Of a stretch of DNA of 47,626 nt, positions 16,224 to 25,049 are shown piece after piece; positions within the stretch are counted from its first letter, which is position 1; each line of letters opens with the position of its first letter. This stretch comes from Xenorhabdus anantnagensis (lineage in GTDB: Bacteria; Pseudomonadota; Gammaproteobacteria; Enterobacterales; Enterobacteriaceae): positions 1 through 47,626 of the forward strand of contig NZ_JAQRFN010000026.1 of assembly GCF_028598555.1 (NCBI RefSeq). Reading direction: 5' to 3'. A model generated the notes under the pieces. It was not told the DNA's origin. It saw only the letters and a program-made list of their open reading frames with translations, and made no database searches. Position numbers and translations under genes: made by a program.

Positions 16224-16649
16224 TCAATTTGTTATTATTCCGAAGTTAACCAACCGTGCTACTTTTTCTTCCTGCTCCCGATAAGCTCCCTGTTTTCGCT
16301 TCATTTTAGTTATCGGATCTGTCTGTACCGTCTTACGGTTGTGGCAGGCATGGCATAGTGCTTGATGATTGGATGCAGGCCAGAACAGCACATCTGCTTC
16401 ACCTTGTATCGGGATGATGTGATCCACAATGGTGGCGGGTGTGTAACTGTTTTGTTTGAGGCAATGTACACATAAGGGATGCGTTTTGAGATACATCAAT
16501 CTGTATCTGCTCCATCGGTTACTGTAGCCACGTTCGGTACGTGTACCGCGCTGCCTGTTCTGTTCCCGCCGATGTTCCTCACAGCGACCGGACGTTACTC
16601 GTTGCGTACAACTCGGATAACTACAACGCCTTAATGGTTGCCACGGCAT
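16224..16649 (-). CDS. HNH endonuclease of the packaging module
   Basis: A 141-residue protein. CSYPSCTQ and CEEH near the N-terminus form one zinc site. The HNH core is CVHCLKQN, VDHIIPIQGEAD, then NHQALCHACHNRK: the D-H motif, the N and the final H are all present with the flanking Cys pairs. In HK97-like phages this enzyme works with terminase to cut cos. It is placed directly before terS and overlaps the connector gene by one base. Confidence 0.9.
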   Translation of the reverse strand: MPWQPLRRCSYPSCTQRVTSGRCEEHRREQNRQRGTRTERGYSNRWSRYRLMYLKTHPLCVHCLKQNSYTPATIVDHIIPIQGEADVLFWPASNHQALCHACHNRKTVQTDPITKMKRKQGAYREQEEKVARLVNFGIITN

Positions 16650-16951
16650 CAGTAGATCCCCACATCACGATAGACAGACCACAATGAGTTAATGGTGAAC
16701 GGGATTTCTTTCAGTTCAACATCCGTTGCCATTTCCCGATTTTCATACAGCAAGCCGATATAGAGCAGGCAACCGACTTTAATCGCTGGGGTAAATGCCA
16801 GATTATCACCAAACCGCTTACCGATATGTTGCTGGCAGACTTCCAACGCAGCATCGGCATAACCCGTTAATAAACTATCATCAAGGGTGTAATCGTCCTC
16901 AAGCCGACAATGCTGCTTGATTTCATTCAGGGGAATTTCAATCCGGCTCAT
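16649..16951 (-). CDS. Head-tail connector (HK97 gp6-like)
   Basis: 100 residues from MSRIEIPLNEIKQHCRLE. This ATG is chosen because GGGAGGG lies just upstream; the ATG at 16972 is upstream of that ribosome site. The I-x-L-x-x-x-K-x-H-C-R and DDSLLTGYADAALEVCQQHIG motifs are diagnostic for the DnaP/gp6 adaptor family. The protein forms a ring under the portal. Overlaps the head-closure gene by 4 bases. Confidence 0.85.
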   Translation of the reverse strand: MSRIEIPLNEIKQHCRLEDDYTLDDSLLTGYADAALEVCQQHIGKRFGDNLAFTPAIKVGCLLYIGLLYENREMATDVELKEIPFTINSLWSVYRDVGIY

Positions 16952-17283
16952 CGGAATATCCCTCCCTTGCAAAGTAGCTCTAGGCGGGTGTATTTCGCAT
17001 CGGGAATGACCGCCATAATGCTAAAAGCTGTGCCCGTCGTGTTCGCGCCGTGAAAGGTAATACTGTTCGCTGTGGTCACATCCGCACGATAACGCAGCCA
17101 GATACGCACTGTGGCTTCTGAGAACACGGCGCCGGAGGCCACCAGCTCCCGTCCGCTAATCGCTTTGACTTCTGCCCAGACAGTGGCTAAATCTACCCAG
17201 TTGTTGAGTACTTCACCAAATTTACCCCGACTGGCTTCATTTTTTCGGATTGTCACCCGATGCCGTAATCTGCCTGCTCTCAT
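16948..17283 (-). CDS. Phage head closure protein
   Basis: 111 residues from MRAGRLRHRVTIRKNEASRG. The ATG overlaps the portal stop (ATGA), so it is preferred over an upstream GTG or ATG. The GRLRHRVTI opening, WVDLATVWAEVKAISGRE and the C-terminal TRLELLCKG fit the SPP1 gp16 / HK97 gp7-like head-closure family. It joins the connector ring to a tail. In a tailless satellite such a protein would be the docking surface for a helper phage tail. Confidence 0.85.
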   Translation of the reverse strand: MRAGRLRHRVTIRKNEASRGKFGEVLNNWVDLATVWAEVKAISGRELVASGAVFSEATVRIWLRYRADVTTANSITFHGANTTGTAFSIMAVIPDAKYTRLELLCKGGIFR

Positions 17284-18497
17284 TTTTTGGCCTCCGATTG
17301 TTGTTTGATTTCCACGGTTTGCTTCCATGCCTGACTGAATTCATCACCACCGGCACGGGGCGATAATCCTTCCCGTTCACGAGCTTCATTCGGGCACATC
17401 ACACCGGATTTAATCGCCGTCTCATAACTCTGGAAGCGTTCTTTCGGATTGGCGCGAAGCAGATCGGCTGTGTCAAATTCAACTTGGTAGCGAATGCCTC
17501 GTTTTGGTGAGTTCATCAGCAAGGCGGATTTGATTTGTTGCTCAAAATTGGCAAGCCACGGACGCATGGTAATAGTCAGAAAAGCGCGTGACGCTTCGCT
17601 AAAGTTACTGTAGGTACTGTTCGAATATTCTTGCAGAAATATCGGACTGACATTGAACATACGGGCGATATCTTCAATAGTGAAACGGCGGGAGGCCAGC
17701 CACTCCGCATCCTGATTGCTCATGCCTAACTGCTGGTAATCCATCCCACCCTCAAGAATAGGCGTTTTCCCTGCATTACGTGCACCCTTGTAGCGTTCTA
17801 GCGCTTCCAGTGCCTTACTGCCCTTGATGCCATCCAGCCAGTCAGTGGCTTTAATCACGCCTGCTGCCATCATGCCTTCTTTCATAATGCTTGCCCCGTG
17901 GCGCTGTTGTGCCAGCCCTAAACCCAATGTTTCTCGGCAAATTGTGACTGGTGAGCGCCCCAAAAAGCCATCTTCCGTGGCATAGCGCAAATGCAAAATT
18001 TCTTCCTGTAGATAGGTTTTGACCTTGCCGCTATAGGGTTCGGTAATGGTATAAGCAAAGCGGTGATCCGATAATCGCTGTGGGACAACCGCTGACAGCG
18101 GGTAAGGGTGTAATGATTGTGGCTGTCCGTCTTTTCCCCAGACGATGACCGCATATGCATTGCCATTTAACAGGCAATGACGCATCAGGGTTCGCTTAAA
18201 CTGAAACGGGGTCTGGCAGTCGTTCGGGTATTCATTAAGCAAATAATCAACCGGATGATCGCTCAACCATTCGCGGGATTCTTTGCCGTGCTGGTGCTGA
18301 ACCCGATAGAGATAACAGGGCATGGTGGCGACCGCTTCACTAATCACTGTGACGGCATTCATCACGGCAGGTAAACCCTCGGCGGTCGAGGGGGAAACAT
18401 GCTCGCCGGATTTGGTATTAGATATGCCTGCCAGAGAAAAAAATTCATCCATCGTCATACTGCGCTGTTCTGGAGTACTTCGCTTAAAAGGCCACAT
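17280..18497 (-). CDS. HK97-type portal protein
   Basis: 405 residues from MWPFKRSTPEQRS; this start lies just inside the protease stop, in the usual tight spacing. Typical portal blocks are VSPSTAEGLPAVMNAVTVIS, SEAVATMPCYLYR, HPVDYLLNEYPN, FQFKRTLMRHCLLNGNAY and FNVSPIFLQEYSNSTYSN. The dodecameric portal forms the DNA gate at one capsid vertex. Length is normal for the family and no break is seen. Confidence 0.92.
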   Translation of the reverse strand: MWPFKRSTPEQRSMTMDEFFSLAGISNTKSGEHVSPSTAEGLPAVMNAVTVISEAVATMPCYLYRVQHQHGKESREWLSDHPVDYLLNEYPNDCQTPFQFKRTLMRHCLLNGNAYAVIVWGKDGQPQSLHPYPLSAVVPQRLSDHRFAYTITEPYSGKVKTYLQEEILHLRYATEDGFLGRSPVTICRETLGLGLAQQRHGASIMKEGMMAAGVIKATDWLDGIKGSKALEALERYKGARNAGKTPILEGGMDYQQLGMSNQDAEWLASRRFTIEDIARMFNVSPIFLQEYSNSTYSNFSEASRAFLTITMRPWLANFEQQIKSALLMNSPKRGIRYQVEFDTADLLRANPKERFQSYETAIKSGVMCPNEAREREGLSPRAGGDEFSQAWKQTVEIKQQSEAKK

Positions 18498-18499
18498 GA

Positions 18500-19048
18500 T
18501 CACACCTCGGACAGTTGCAGCCAGTAATGGCGCAAATCCACATAACAAGGCTTAACCGCATTCAGGGATCGTTTGGCAATCTCAACACCACTTTCAGGAT
18601 AGGCGGGTAAACTGGTAACAGTAATTTCCCGCAGTTCGGCTTCTAAAACGGTTCTGATATACGGTGTTTGACTGGTATCCCACCGATCGTTAACGGCACG
18701 AAAACCAAAGGACATACCGGAAATATCACCCCGCTCAACCAGTGTCAGCACATCGCGTCCTAGCTGCGTATCCGGCGGGGTGAGTTCGAAACGTAATCCG
18801 GTGGTATCTTCGCTAATTTGCAATGTACCGGACGTAGTGCGGCCTAATAGGTTCATATGATCATGCTCATACAGTGCTCTGATATCTGCGCCTGCTGTTA
18901 AACTGGCACTGAACGCATTCGGGGCGAATTGCTCGACAAACTCATCCCACAGGATTTGGGATCGGCTGTTCCACTTAATCACATAACCGGTCAGTTTCTT
19001 ATCACTGGCAGAAAGGGAAGCAGTGCGGATTTCAAAATCATTTTTCAT
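18500..19048 (-). CDS. HK97-family prohead protease
   Basis: A 182-residue protein. The herpesvirus-type serine protease residues are visible as H in ALYEHDHMNLLGRT and S in ERGDISGMSFGF. The GYVIKWNSRS opening and ITVTSLPAYPES segment are standard. It cleaves the delta domain from the capsid protein during maturation. A short hairpin separates it from the capsid gene upstream. Reading continues to VDLRHYWLQLSEV before the stop that abuts the portal start. Confidence 0.92.
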   Translation of the reverse strand: MKNDFEIRTASLSASDKKLTGYVIKWNSRSQILWDEFVEQFAPNAFSASLTAGADIRALYEHDHMNLLGRTTSGTLQISEDTTGLRFELTPPDTQLGRDVLTLVERGDISGMSFGFRAVNDRWDTSQTPYIRTVLEAELREITVTSLPAYPESGVEIAKRSLNAVKPCYVDLRHYWLQLSEV

Positions 19049-19067
19049 TGGTAGACTCCAGATTATA

Positions 19068-19086
19068 AAGGGGCGCAGTGCCCCTT
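19068..19086 (-). terminator. Hairpin between capsid and protease genes
   Basis: AAGGGGC pairs with GCCCCTT around GCAGT. On the minus strand it is followed by TATAATC, so termination would be partial. Such a site could set a high capsid-to-protease ratio. Confidence 0.5.
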
Positions 19087-19090
19087 ACCG

Positions 19091-20245
19091 TTAACCCGCT
19101 TTAGTGCCTTTGATTTCCAGCACTTTGATTGCGTTGGAATCCACCAGCCCACCACCCAGATATTTATCGGTATGTACCTTATAAAATCCCGGCTCGGTGA
19201 TATTATCGGGACGAGTGCGGATGCCCGTTTGATGGTCAACGATGAAATAGCCGCGTTTGAAGTCACCCAGAGCAATGATGTTATCCGGCATAAATTCGAG
19301 ATAATGGACAGGCAAGCCCAGCAACATATCAGGATCACCTGCTTGCAGGCGTTCGCGCCAGATGTAATCCCCGTTGCCATTTTTCAGCTTCTGCACGTTG
19401 GCGGCAGTTGTGGAATTCATCACCCAAACGGCGTTCTTACGGTATTTGTTTTTAAGCAGGAATTTCAGATCAATCAGGCTATCGGCTTCCAGTTTGGCAG
19501 CATCCAGCTTTTGCAGTGTACCGAACGCACGTATCTTGTCGACTTGAGTATCACGGGGATACGACAGGAAGCCTTTTGCTTTCTTGCTGCCGTCACCACT
19601 CACCAGATCGGTTTCTTCGGTATCAACAAAGGTGTCAACGATTTCTGAGGTTAACCAGCCCAGAATATCGACATCGCTAAAATCGATAATTTCCTGCGTG
19701 GTTTTGGGATAGGCATAAATCGGAAACAGCTTGATGCTGACTTCTTCCATTTTCGGTGTAGCTGTCTCACTACGTGCCTTGCCTTCTTCCCCATGAGCAA
19801 CCGCTGCACCACCGACCGAAACAAGCTGTTTATACTCATTGCTGCGTGTGGTTTTGATGGTACAGATTCGGCGCATAACCGACTCATCAGCCAACTGCTG
19901 CATGATTTGTTTGTTCAGCTCAGGGATAACGGTATAGCCACCGTCTGCCGGAACTCCCGTAGATAAGGAGCGAGTTTCTCCGGTCAGGATATAGTGGCGC
20001 AATTCGTCATTATTGAGTTTGTTATTGATCGGCTGGTTTTTGGCTTGGCTGCGTTCTTCATCAGATAATGCCTCATAACGAGCAATTTCCGTATTCAGAG
20101 AATCAGACTGGCTGCGCAGCTCGTCGAACTGTTTGGCTTCATCGGTAGATAGTGAGCGCTTTTCGTCTTCGGCTTTGGTCAGCAGTGAGCGCATTTGTTG
20201 GGTTAAATCAGCTTTTTGTTGGCGTAATTCGAGTAGTTTTTTCAT
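19091..20245 (-). CDS. HK97-fold major capsid protein
   Basis: A 384-residue protein. Residues ~1-80 are a charged coiled-coil delta/scaffold domain (MKKLLELRQQKADLTQQMRS and onward). The mature shell begins around the ETRSLSTGVPADGGYTVIPE block, with the family motifs EEVSIKLFPIYAYPKTTQEI, VWVMNSTTAANVQKLKNGNG and LLGLPVHYLEFMP. It is the first gene of the head module, downstream of a divergent AT-rich promoter region. Intact length suggests it can still form shells. Confidence 0.93.
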   Translation of the reverse strand: MKKLLELRQQKADLTQQMRSLLTKAEDEKRSLSTDEAKQFDELRSQSDSLNTEIARYEALSDEERSQAKNQPINNKLNNDELRHYILTGETRSLSTGVPADGGYTVIPELNKQIMQQLADESVMRRICTIKTTRSNEYKQLVSVGGAAVAHGEEGKARSETATPKMEEVSIKLFPIYAYPKTTQEIIDFSDVDILGWLTSEIVDTFVDTEETDLVSGDGSKKAKGFLSYPRDTQVDKIRAFGTLQKLDAAKLEADSLIDLKFLLKNKYRKNAVWVMNSTTAANVQKLKNGNGDYIWRERLQAGDPDMLLGLPVHYLEFMPDNIIALGDFKRGYFIVDHQTGIRTRPDNITEPGFYKVHTDKYLGGGLVDSNAIKVLEIKGTKAG

Positions 20246-20501
20246 GGTATTTTTCAGAAAAGTTATTGTTTCAGTACATAGTTTTTAACACCATGAAAAT
20301 AATAAGAAAGGAATCTAACTATGATGTTCTAACATACAAAACATAAAAAATTTCATCTTAAAATTATTTCTTTTATTTAAATTTACAATGAGAATTTATT
20401 TTATAGAAAGATTACCTATCAAATTGTAAAAAAACATTCCATTTTAAATGGTTGCTGGTTATGCTAGCCGATTGGATTAATAATATTAAGGTTAATTTAC
20501 A

Positions 20502-20948
20502 ATGGATGGAGTTAATTATTATTTCCTAATTTTAAATATATCAGGTTATCAAGGCCCATGCTTTATTCTTGGTATATTTGAAACTGAAGAACTGGCAAAA
20601 AAAGCACAAGAAAAATATTCTGAAAAAATGAGTCATGCTGAAAAAGACGATATATTGCGAGAAGGTGTAGAAATACAATTAATTAAGAGCGATTTTAATT
20701 TAAATTCAATTGGATACGTTGCATCTATGTATGCAGAGGGCTTTGGTCAAGTTTATCGTGACTCATTTCTCTTATTTAGTAATAAGGATACCGCAATACA
20801 GGAAACGAAAAGACTAAATGAACTTATTGAATTGGATGAGGAACGTACATTCCCTGAATATTATTTAATGGAAGAAATAAAGATAAATGCATTAAGAGAC
20901 ACTAAATTAGAAGATTGGCTAGACAGCGATTATGGCGAATATTATTAG
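20502..20948 (+). CDS. Uncharacterised 148-residue cargo protein
   Basis: Reads MDGVNYYFLILNISGYQGP, then CFILGIFETEELAKKAQEKY. The AAGGTT ribosome site is 8 bases before the ATG. The N-terminal strand-loop with FILGIFETEELAKKA resembles small DUF7336-like proteins whose role is unknown to me. The second half repeats a similar theme (FLLFSNKDTAIQETKRL), so it may be two copies of one ferredoxin-like unit. Very acidic, no signal peptide. It lies alone on the plus strand between capsid and primase genes of the satellite, where cargo genes are often found. Confidence 0.6.
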   Translation: MDGVNYYFLILNISGYQGPCFILGIFETEELAKKAQEKYSEKMSHAEKDDILREGVEIQLIKSDFNLNSIGYVASMYAEGFGQVYRDSFLLFSNKDTAIQETKRLNELIELDEERTFPEYYLMEEIKINALRDTKLEDWLDSDYGEYY

Positions 20949-21400
20949 CTGGTAATTGTGTAAATTATCTTAGCTATCTGGTATTCCTACCGATTCAAGG
21001 TAATAACAAAAACTCATAAGAATTTTATACCAACATAATAAAGGGCACAAACAAAACAATCACGGGAAATATTTTCTATATGCTTAAATTTTCCCGTATG
21101 TTAAACACTAATGTAGCGTCTCGGTTAGTTTTCCCACAAAAGTACCCCCCTATAAATCTTTTACGTCCTCTCAGTTATACACCCTCTGCATAATTCTCCG
21201 AAAGCCTTGCTACATCTGGGTTTGTGGTAATTAATATGATATTCATTAACTGTAACCCCTATTCACCCCCTTTTTTATCCTAATGAAGAGAATGTATAGT
21301 TGATGTATAGCTAAGAAATAACTATACATCTATTATTTTATTTTAAATACAGATAGATATTTAAAATGGTGCATAGAATGCAGACTTAAACCCAAAAGTT
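20949..21400. other. Intergenic region with possible replication signals
   Basis: About 450 AT-rich bases with C-runs (AAGTACCCCCCTATAAATC; TAACCCCTATTCACCCCC) but no gene. The inverted and direct ATGTATAG repeats at 21292-21329 are its clearest structure. It follows the 3' end of the P4-alpha-like primase gene. Confidence 0.5.
21292..21329. repeat. ATGTATAG repeats (two direct, one inverted)
   Basis: ATGTATAG at 21292 and 21303 (11-base spacing) and its complement CTATACAT at 21322 form an overlapping direct and inverted repeat in AT-rich DNA. This could be an origin or a regulator site for the satellite replication gene next to it; function is inferred only from position. Confidence 0.45.
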
Positions 21401-23815
21401 TTATAGAGAGGATTTAAAGCCTCGGCACTCAGGCACTGACGGCAGCCACTCTTCGGCTTCTTCGGACAACTCAACGTTATAAGAATAACCTTTCTTGGTT
21501 CGCACTTTCCGATACCCCTTTTTATACTCCAGCATAATTTTGGGGAGCGATTCGCCGAACTTGGTCAGTGTTAGCGGGCGTTCAAAGCCGTGCGCTTCCA
21601 TAAAGGAAAGATAAGCATGATACAGATACAACCTCGGTGCCCGTGGGCTGATATTCTTATTGCCCATCTTCATCCCAGTTGCATCATTGACGGTTACCAG
21701 ATAACCACAAAAGCGATACAACGGATCAGAATGACTCTTTACCGTTAACGCTTCATTCGAGTCGCGTTGCGCCTGTAGCAGTTTTTTAGCCTTATTCTGG
21801 TCGGCAAATTCGTTTAATAAATGGCGGATAATGACCGGCAATTCCCGACTGATTTTCTCCGGTAAATGTGGGTCTTTATCTGATTCTTTGACCGGAATAT
21901 TAAACGGGAATATCACCCGCCGCCTTGCAATACCGCCGTTACGTTCTGTAAAGCTCATCGGCTCGTTATTGGTGGCTAATACGACAGCTTTAATAATCGT
22001 TGAAAACTGCTTCTCGTATTTTCCGTCAACTTCAATCAGGTCGCCGCCGGTAATGGCCTTAATGCCTGCACCTTCGCCGACATATTTAACCTGATCGGGC
22101 AGCGTAATCAGGCTTTTCCCAACAAACTGATATCGGCCTCTGGCTTCGTCCAGTGCCCGCATGTTGCCACTGGCCGTATTGTGTTCCCCCGCTAATAAGG
22201 TGGCGATATAGGTAAAGATGCTTTTACCGCTGCCACCTTCGCCCGTGACTTCAATAAATAGCTGCCAGTCATAGCGGTTTGCCAGGATCATAAACAGAGC
22301 TGCTTTAATACGGTTCATCTTGTTTTCATTGCTTCCCGCCGCATGGGATAACCAGCGATAAAAATCTGGGGCATGGTCTGGTAAATTTTCACCGACAGCA
22401 GGCGGGGTGAATGCAATACCGTTATGATTCATTAACCAATGTTCCGGCTGGTGCAGGGTAAACTGTTGAGCCGATAAATCATACACACCATTACGGAACC
22501 CGATTAAATCCTGTCGTTGTTCCCCGATAACCGGCACTTGTAATTTCATGGCATAGATAGCGTTATTGATCCCGTTCGGGCTGTAAGGGGTTTCGTGCTG
22601 GTCAAAAATTGCCACCATTGCGCGGCGCAGCTCATTATCCGACACGGTTTCCCATGTTGTACCATTATAGTGGTAAACCATTTCGCTATCAGGATGAACC
22701 GCGACTTTACCGTAACGTTCAACCAATAGTGCCCCGCGCTGACTGGCTGCCATTTGTGCCAGATTGTTATTGGCCTTTTTGGGCTTTGTTTCGTGGATAA
22801 TCACCGCTTCTGCTTCCATGAGTTTTGGCTCCCCAACCTGATATAATCCATTACTGAATACCTGCTTTGCTGCCTCAATGCCGTGATGCTGGCGATAATC
22901 GTCCCAATCAGATTTTAATGCCGTAGGCGGTAGCGTGACCCAGCCGTTAATCGCTATAGCTGCTTTTTCTGCCGCTATCTTGCCGACATTCTTTTTTAGC
23001 CTGCCGTTTTTGTCCCGCTCTTCCGGTTCGTGCCAATCGTTATCAGCGGCAAGGATGATTTTTGCGTTAGGCCACTGTGTTCTGACCTGTTCGGCAATGG
23101 TGAATAAATTGCTTTCATCAATGGCTGCCAATACCACACCCTCATGTAACTGGCTGGCCGTTAACGCTGTGGCATAACCTTCGGTGATAATGAAAGTGTC
23201 TGGTGTTCCGGTAATCTCGGAGACAGGAATAAAACTGCCTTTCTTCTGAGTCCCTGAGACAAGGCGTTTTTCACCATTAGGCTTGATGGTTTGCCCGCCT
23301 GTGATCGTGCCGTCCAGCGTTTGAACCACCAGTAATAAAGAGCCATCTTTCAATAACCGCTGATTGGGGCATTGCAGCCCCTTTTTCATCAGATATTGAG
23401 ATTCACCCGTAATAGCTGTAGCGAGCATTGTTACGATACGTTCAGCAATAGGTTTCGCTGTTCGGGGCTGTTCTTTGGTGGACTTGGATTCAGGTAAAGG
23501 AAGTGCCAGCGCATCGGCTACCAACTTAGCGGCAGCAAAGACCGTGATCCCTTTGGTTCTTGCGATCAAATCCAGACCATCACCGTGATTGGGTGCATCA
23601 CACTGACGACAGTGCCAATCGCCATGATGGTTATCATCGATAAAGTGAAAGCGGTCAGTACCGCCGCAAATCGGGCAAGCGCCGTGTTTGCCTTTTGCCG
23701 GAACATCAACGCCACAAGCAGGTAACAGGCTTTGCCAGTGGTTGATGGCTGATTTTTTCACTGTTCGGATAATATCTAACGGGCGGCTTTTCTGATTATT
23801 ATTTCCCTGACTCAT
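21401..23815 (-). CDS. P4-alpha-like primase-helicase
   Basis: A ~804-residue protein starting MSQGNNNQ; this ATG follows a preceding gene's stop by 2 bases, and a GTG 6 bases upstream is an alternative. Domains: a zinc ribbon C47-x2-C50...C69-x2-C72 in ACPICGGTDRFHF and WHCRQCDAPNHGDG; TOPRIM-like ITEGYATALTASQL and IILAADNDWHEP; a D5_N/helicase part with Walker A GEGGSGKSIF around residue 510, then SLITLPDQ and LATNNEPMSF; and a C-terminal DUF3987/poxvirus-D5-like winged region. It primes and unwinds DNA from the satellite origin, as the P4 alpha protein does. Full length, with no breaks. Confidence 0.9.
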   Translation of the reverse strand: MSQGNNNQKSRPLDIIRTVKKSAINHWQSLLPACGVDVPAKGKHGACPICGGTDRFHFIDDNHHGDWHCRQCDAPNHGDGLDLIARTKGITVFAAAKLVADALALPLPESKSTKEQPRTAKPIAERIVTMLATAITGESQYLMKKGLQCPNQRLLKDGSLLLVVQTLDGTITGGQTIKPNGEKRLVSGTQKKGSFIPVSEITGTPDTFIITEGYATALTASQLHEGVVLAAIDESNLFTIAEQVRTQWPNAKIILAADNDWHEPEERDKNGRLKKNVGKIAAEKAAIAINGWVTLPPTALKSDWDDYRQHHGIEAAKQVFSNGLYQVGEPKLMEAEAVIIHETKPKKANNNLAQMAASQRGALLVERYGKVAVHPDSEMVYHYNGTTWETVSDNELRRAMVAIFDQHETPYSPNGINNAIYAMKLQVPVIGEQRQDLIGFRNGVYDLSAQQFTLHQPEHWLMNHNGIAFTPPAVGENLPDHAPDFYRWLSHAAGSNENKMNRIKAALFMILANRYDWQLFIEVTGEGGSGKSIFTYIATLLAGEHNTASGNMRALDEARGRYQFVGKSLITLPDQVKYVGEGAGIKAITGGDLIEVDGKYEKQFSTIIKAVVLATNNEPMSFTERNGGIARRRVIFPFNIPVKESDKDPHLPEKISRELPVIIRHLLNEFADQNKAKKLLQAQRDSNEALTVKSHSDPLYRFCGYLVTVNDATGMKMGNKNISPRAPRLYLYHAYLSFMEAHGFERPLTLTKFGESLPKIMLEYKKGYRKVRTKKGYSYNVELSEEAEEWLPSVPECRGFKSSL

Positions 23816-23817
23816 GA

Positions 23818-24225
23818 TCACTCGTCCTCGCCATTAACCGCTGCATAGAGCGAATAGTAAACTTCCTGATTAATATCACAGGCTAGCGACAGCAAATCGT
23901 GTAACTCTTCCGAACAGTGTTGGCTTGCCTGCTCAAGAATGATCTCATATAAAGAGGTACATAAACCCGCACGAAATGAAGCCTGACCTAACGGATCGGA
24001 TTTTCTGTATACAATGCAATTTAATAATTTATTCATCGGTGGCTGCGGAGCATATTTCAACAGGGCGCGGTGAACCTCCTGATGAATGCCGTACGCCAAT
24101 GCAATCAGATTATTTAAATTGGTTTCGCATTCATTTTTGGCTTTTTTGCTAATGAACGTGAAAAGTGAAATGCCAAGACTTGCGCGATATAGAGCTTGTT
24201 TTAATGAGATTGTTTTATTACTCAT
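23818..24225 (-). CDS. Uncharacterised satellite protein with an internal duplication
   Basis: 135 residues from MSNKTISLKQALYRASLGI; chosen start has AGGAGG 6 bases upstream. The protein is two copies of one ~45-residue unit. YRASLGISLFTFISKKA with LNNLIALAYGIHQEVHRAL aligns with FRAGLCTSLYEIILEQA and LHDLLSLACDINQEVYYSL. Both are mainly helical, suggesting a helical-hairpin repeat. I know no family. It overlaps the Icd-like gene upstream and abuts the primase, so the three are one operon. Confidence 0.65.
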   Translation of the reverse strand: MSNKTISLKQALYRASLGISLFTFISKKAKNECETNLNNLIALAYGIHQEVHRALLKYAPQPPMNKLLNCIVYRKSDPLGQASFRAGLCTSLYEIILEQASQHCSEELHDLLSLACDINQEVYYSLYAAVNGEDE

Positions 24226-24409
24226 GGTGTGCCTCCTGACGTGATACAAAGATCAGAGAGGACATGTCAGCCAATAGACGAGCTTCATTTTCACTGCTTG
24301 CCAGAACGATAATCAAGCATAACGGGTAAATATCCACCAGCCGCTGAGTGCCGGATGCAATTAGGAATGTAAATTTTAGGCGAGTTTGGTTAGACTGTGT
24401 GTCAGCCAT
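24218..24409 (-). CDS. Icd-like small protein (putative)
   Basis: 63 residues from MADTQSNQTRLKFTFLIASG. The ATG at 24409 follows AAAGGAGA by 8 bases; the longer frame upstream covers the operator region and is rejected. The pattern K-F-x-F-L-x-A ... VLASSENEARLLA ... LIFVSR is like phage Icd-like proteins (a C-terminal ENEARxLL followed by a hydrophobic strand ending in R). Icd of P1 blocks host division. It is the first gene of the minus operon leading into the primase and is divergent from the RHH-type gene. Moderate similarity only. Confidence 0.5.
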   Translation of the reverse strand: MADTQSNQTRLKFTFLIASGTQRLVDIYPLCLIIVLASSENEARLLADMSSLIFVSRQEAHHE

Positions 24410-24499
24410 AGCGTAAATCTCCTTTACGTTGTGGTTAGACGCCTCGATAGTGGTTCCAAGCACTTCGGGGCGTTGTCTTTTCTGCCTTGAATCACTCAA

Positions 24500-24580
24500 G
24501 GTGCGATTCACTTTACTTGTAATTGAATCGCACTTCAATTCTTTTTTTATAATTCCTTTTGTGTATACTGAATCGCACCT
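24500..24580. promoter_or_regulatory. Three GAATCGCAC operators in a divergent promoter
   Basis: TGAATCGCACC occurs inverted at 24500-24510, as TGAATCGCACT at 24524-24534, and direct at 24569-24580. The last overlaps a -10-like TATACT (24564-24569) for the plus-strand small gene. The sites lie between a small DNA-binding protein gene and the minus operon, as expected for autoregulation and cross-control. Confidence 0.6.
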
Positions 24581-24599
24581 ATATATAAGGAGTTCAGCA

Positions 24600-24782
24600 A
24601 TGGCAACAGGTTCTAAGAATTCTAAGTCACAACAATTAAACGCAAGATTTCCACATGAAGTTGTAGAAGAAATGGAAAAATATATTGCAGAAGGCGAAAA
24701 CAAAGCACAGTTTATCGTTACCTCTGTCAAAGCTGAGATCAAACGCCGCCAGCGCAAAGCTAAAGCTTCATCTGAGCAATAG
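24600..24782 (+). CDS. YlcI/YnfO-type small DNA-binding protein (RHH-like)
   Basis: 60 residues: MATGSKNSKSQQLNARFPHE, then VVEEMEKYIAEGENKAQFIV and KRRQRKAKASSEQ. The L-N-A-R-F strand followed by two helices is a ribbon-helix-helix layout seen in YlcI/YnfO (DUF3950) proteins of phages. The start has AAGGAG upstream and lies just after the operator-like repeat, so self-repression is plausible. Monocistronic, divergent from the replication operon. Confidence 0.7.
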   Translation: MATGSKNSKSQQLNARFPHEVVEEMEKYIAEGENKAQFIVTSVKAEIKRRQRKAKASSEQ

Positions 24783-25049
24783 CTAATTAATCGATAATAA
24801 ATCCAGTAGTTAGCTATTTCTTTAAAAGAGAATAAATTAAGGATAACATTCGCAGTGTTATCCTTTTCTTTTTCAATCCAATCAACAGCAATATAATTAA
24901 TAAAAATATCGCATACCTGATTTTTTATATATAAAATACTATCACGGTTATTAGCCATGTTTTTATTTATCATCTTTTTTATTTGCTGTTTTTTTATTCA
25001 TGATGAGAGAATATGTTTTCTCTGCTTATCAGCCAGTAATATTTCTTTA

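Noticed and set aside
14095-20245. Interpretation as a degraded ordinary HK97-type prophage
   Set aside because: All head genes are intact, tail and lysis genes are absent as a block, and the linked int-alpA-primase set plus att limits fit a satellite better.
24410-24973. N-terminal extension of the Icd-like gene to 251 residues
   Set aside because: The extension covers the divergent promoter, the operators and the opposite-strand RHH gene; the ATG at 24409 has a strong ribosome site.
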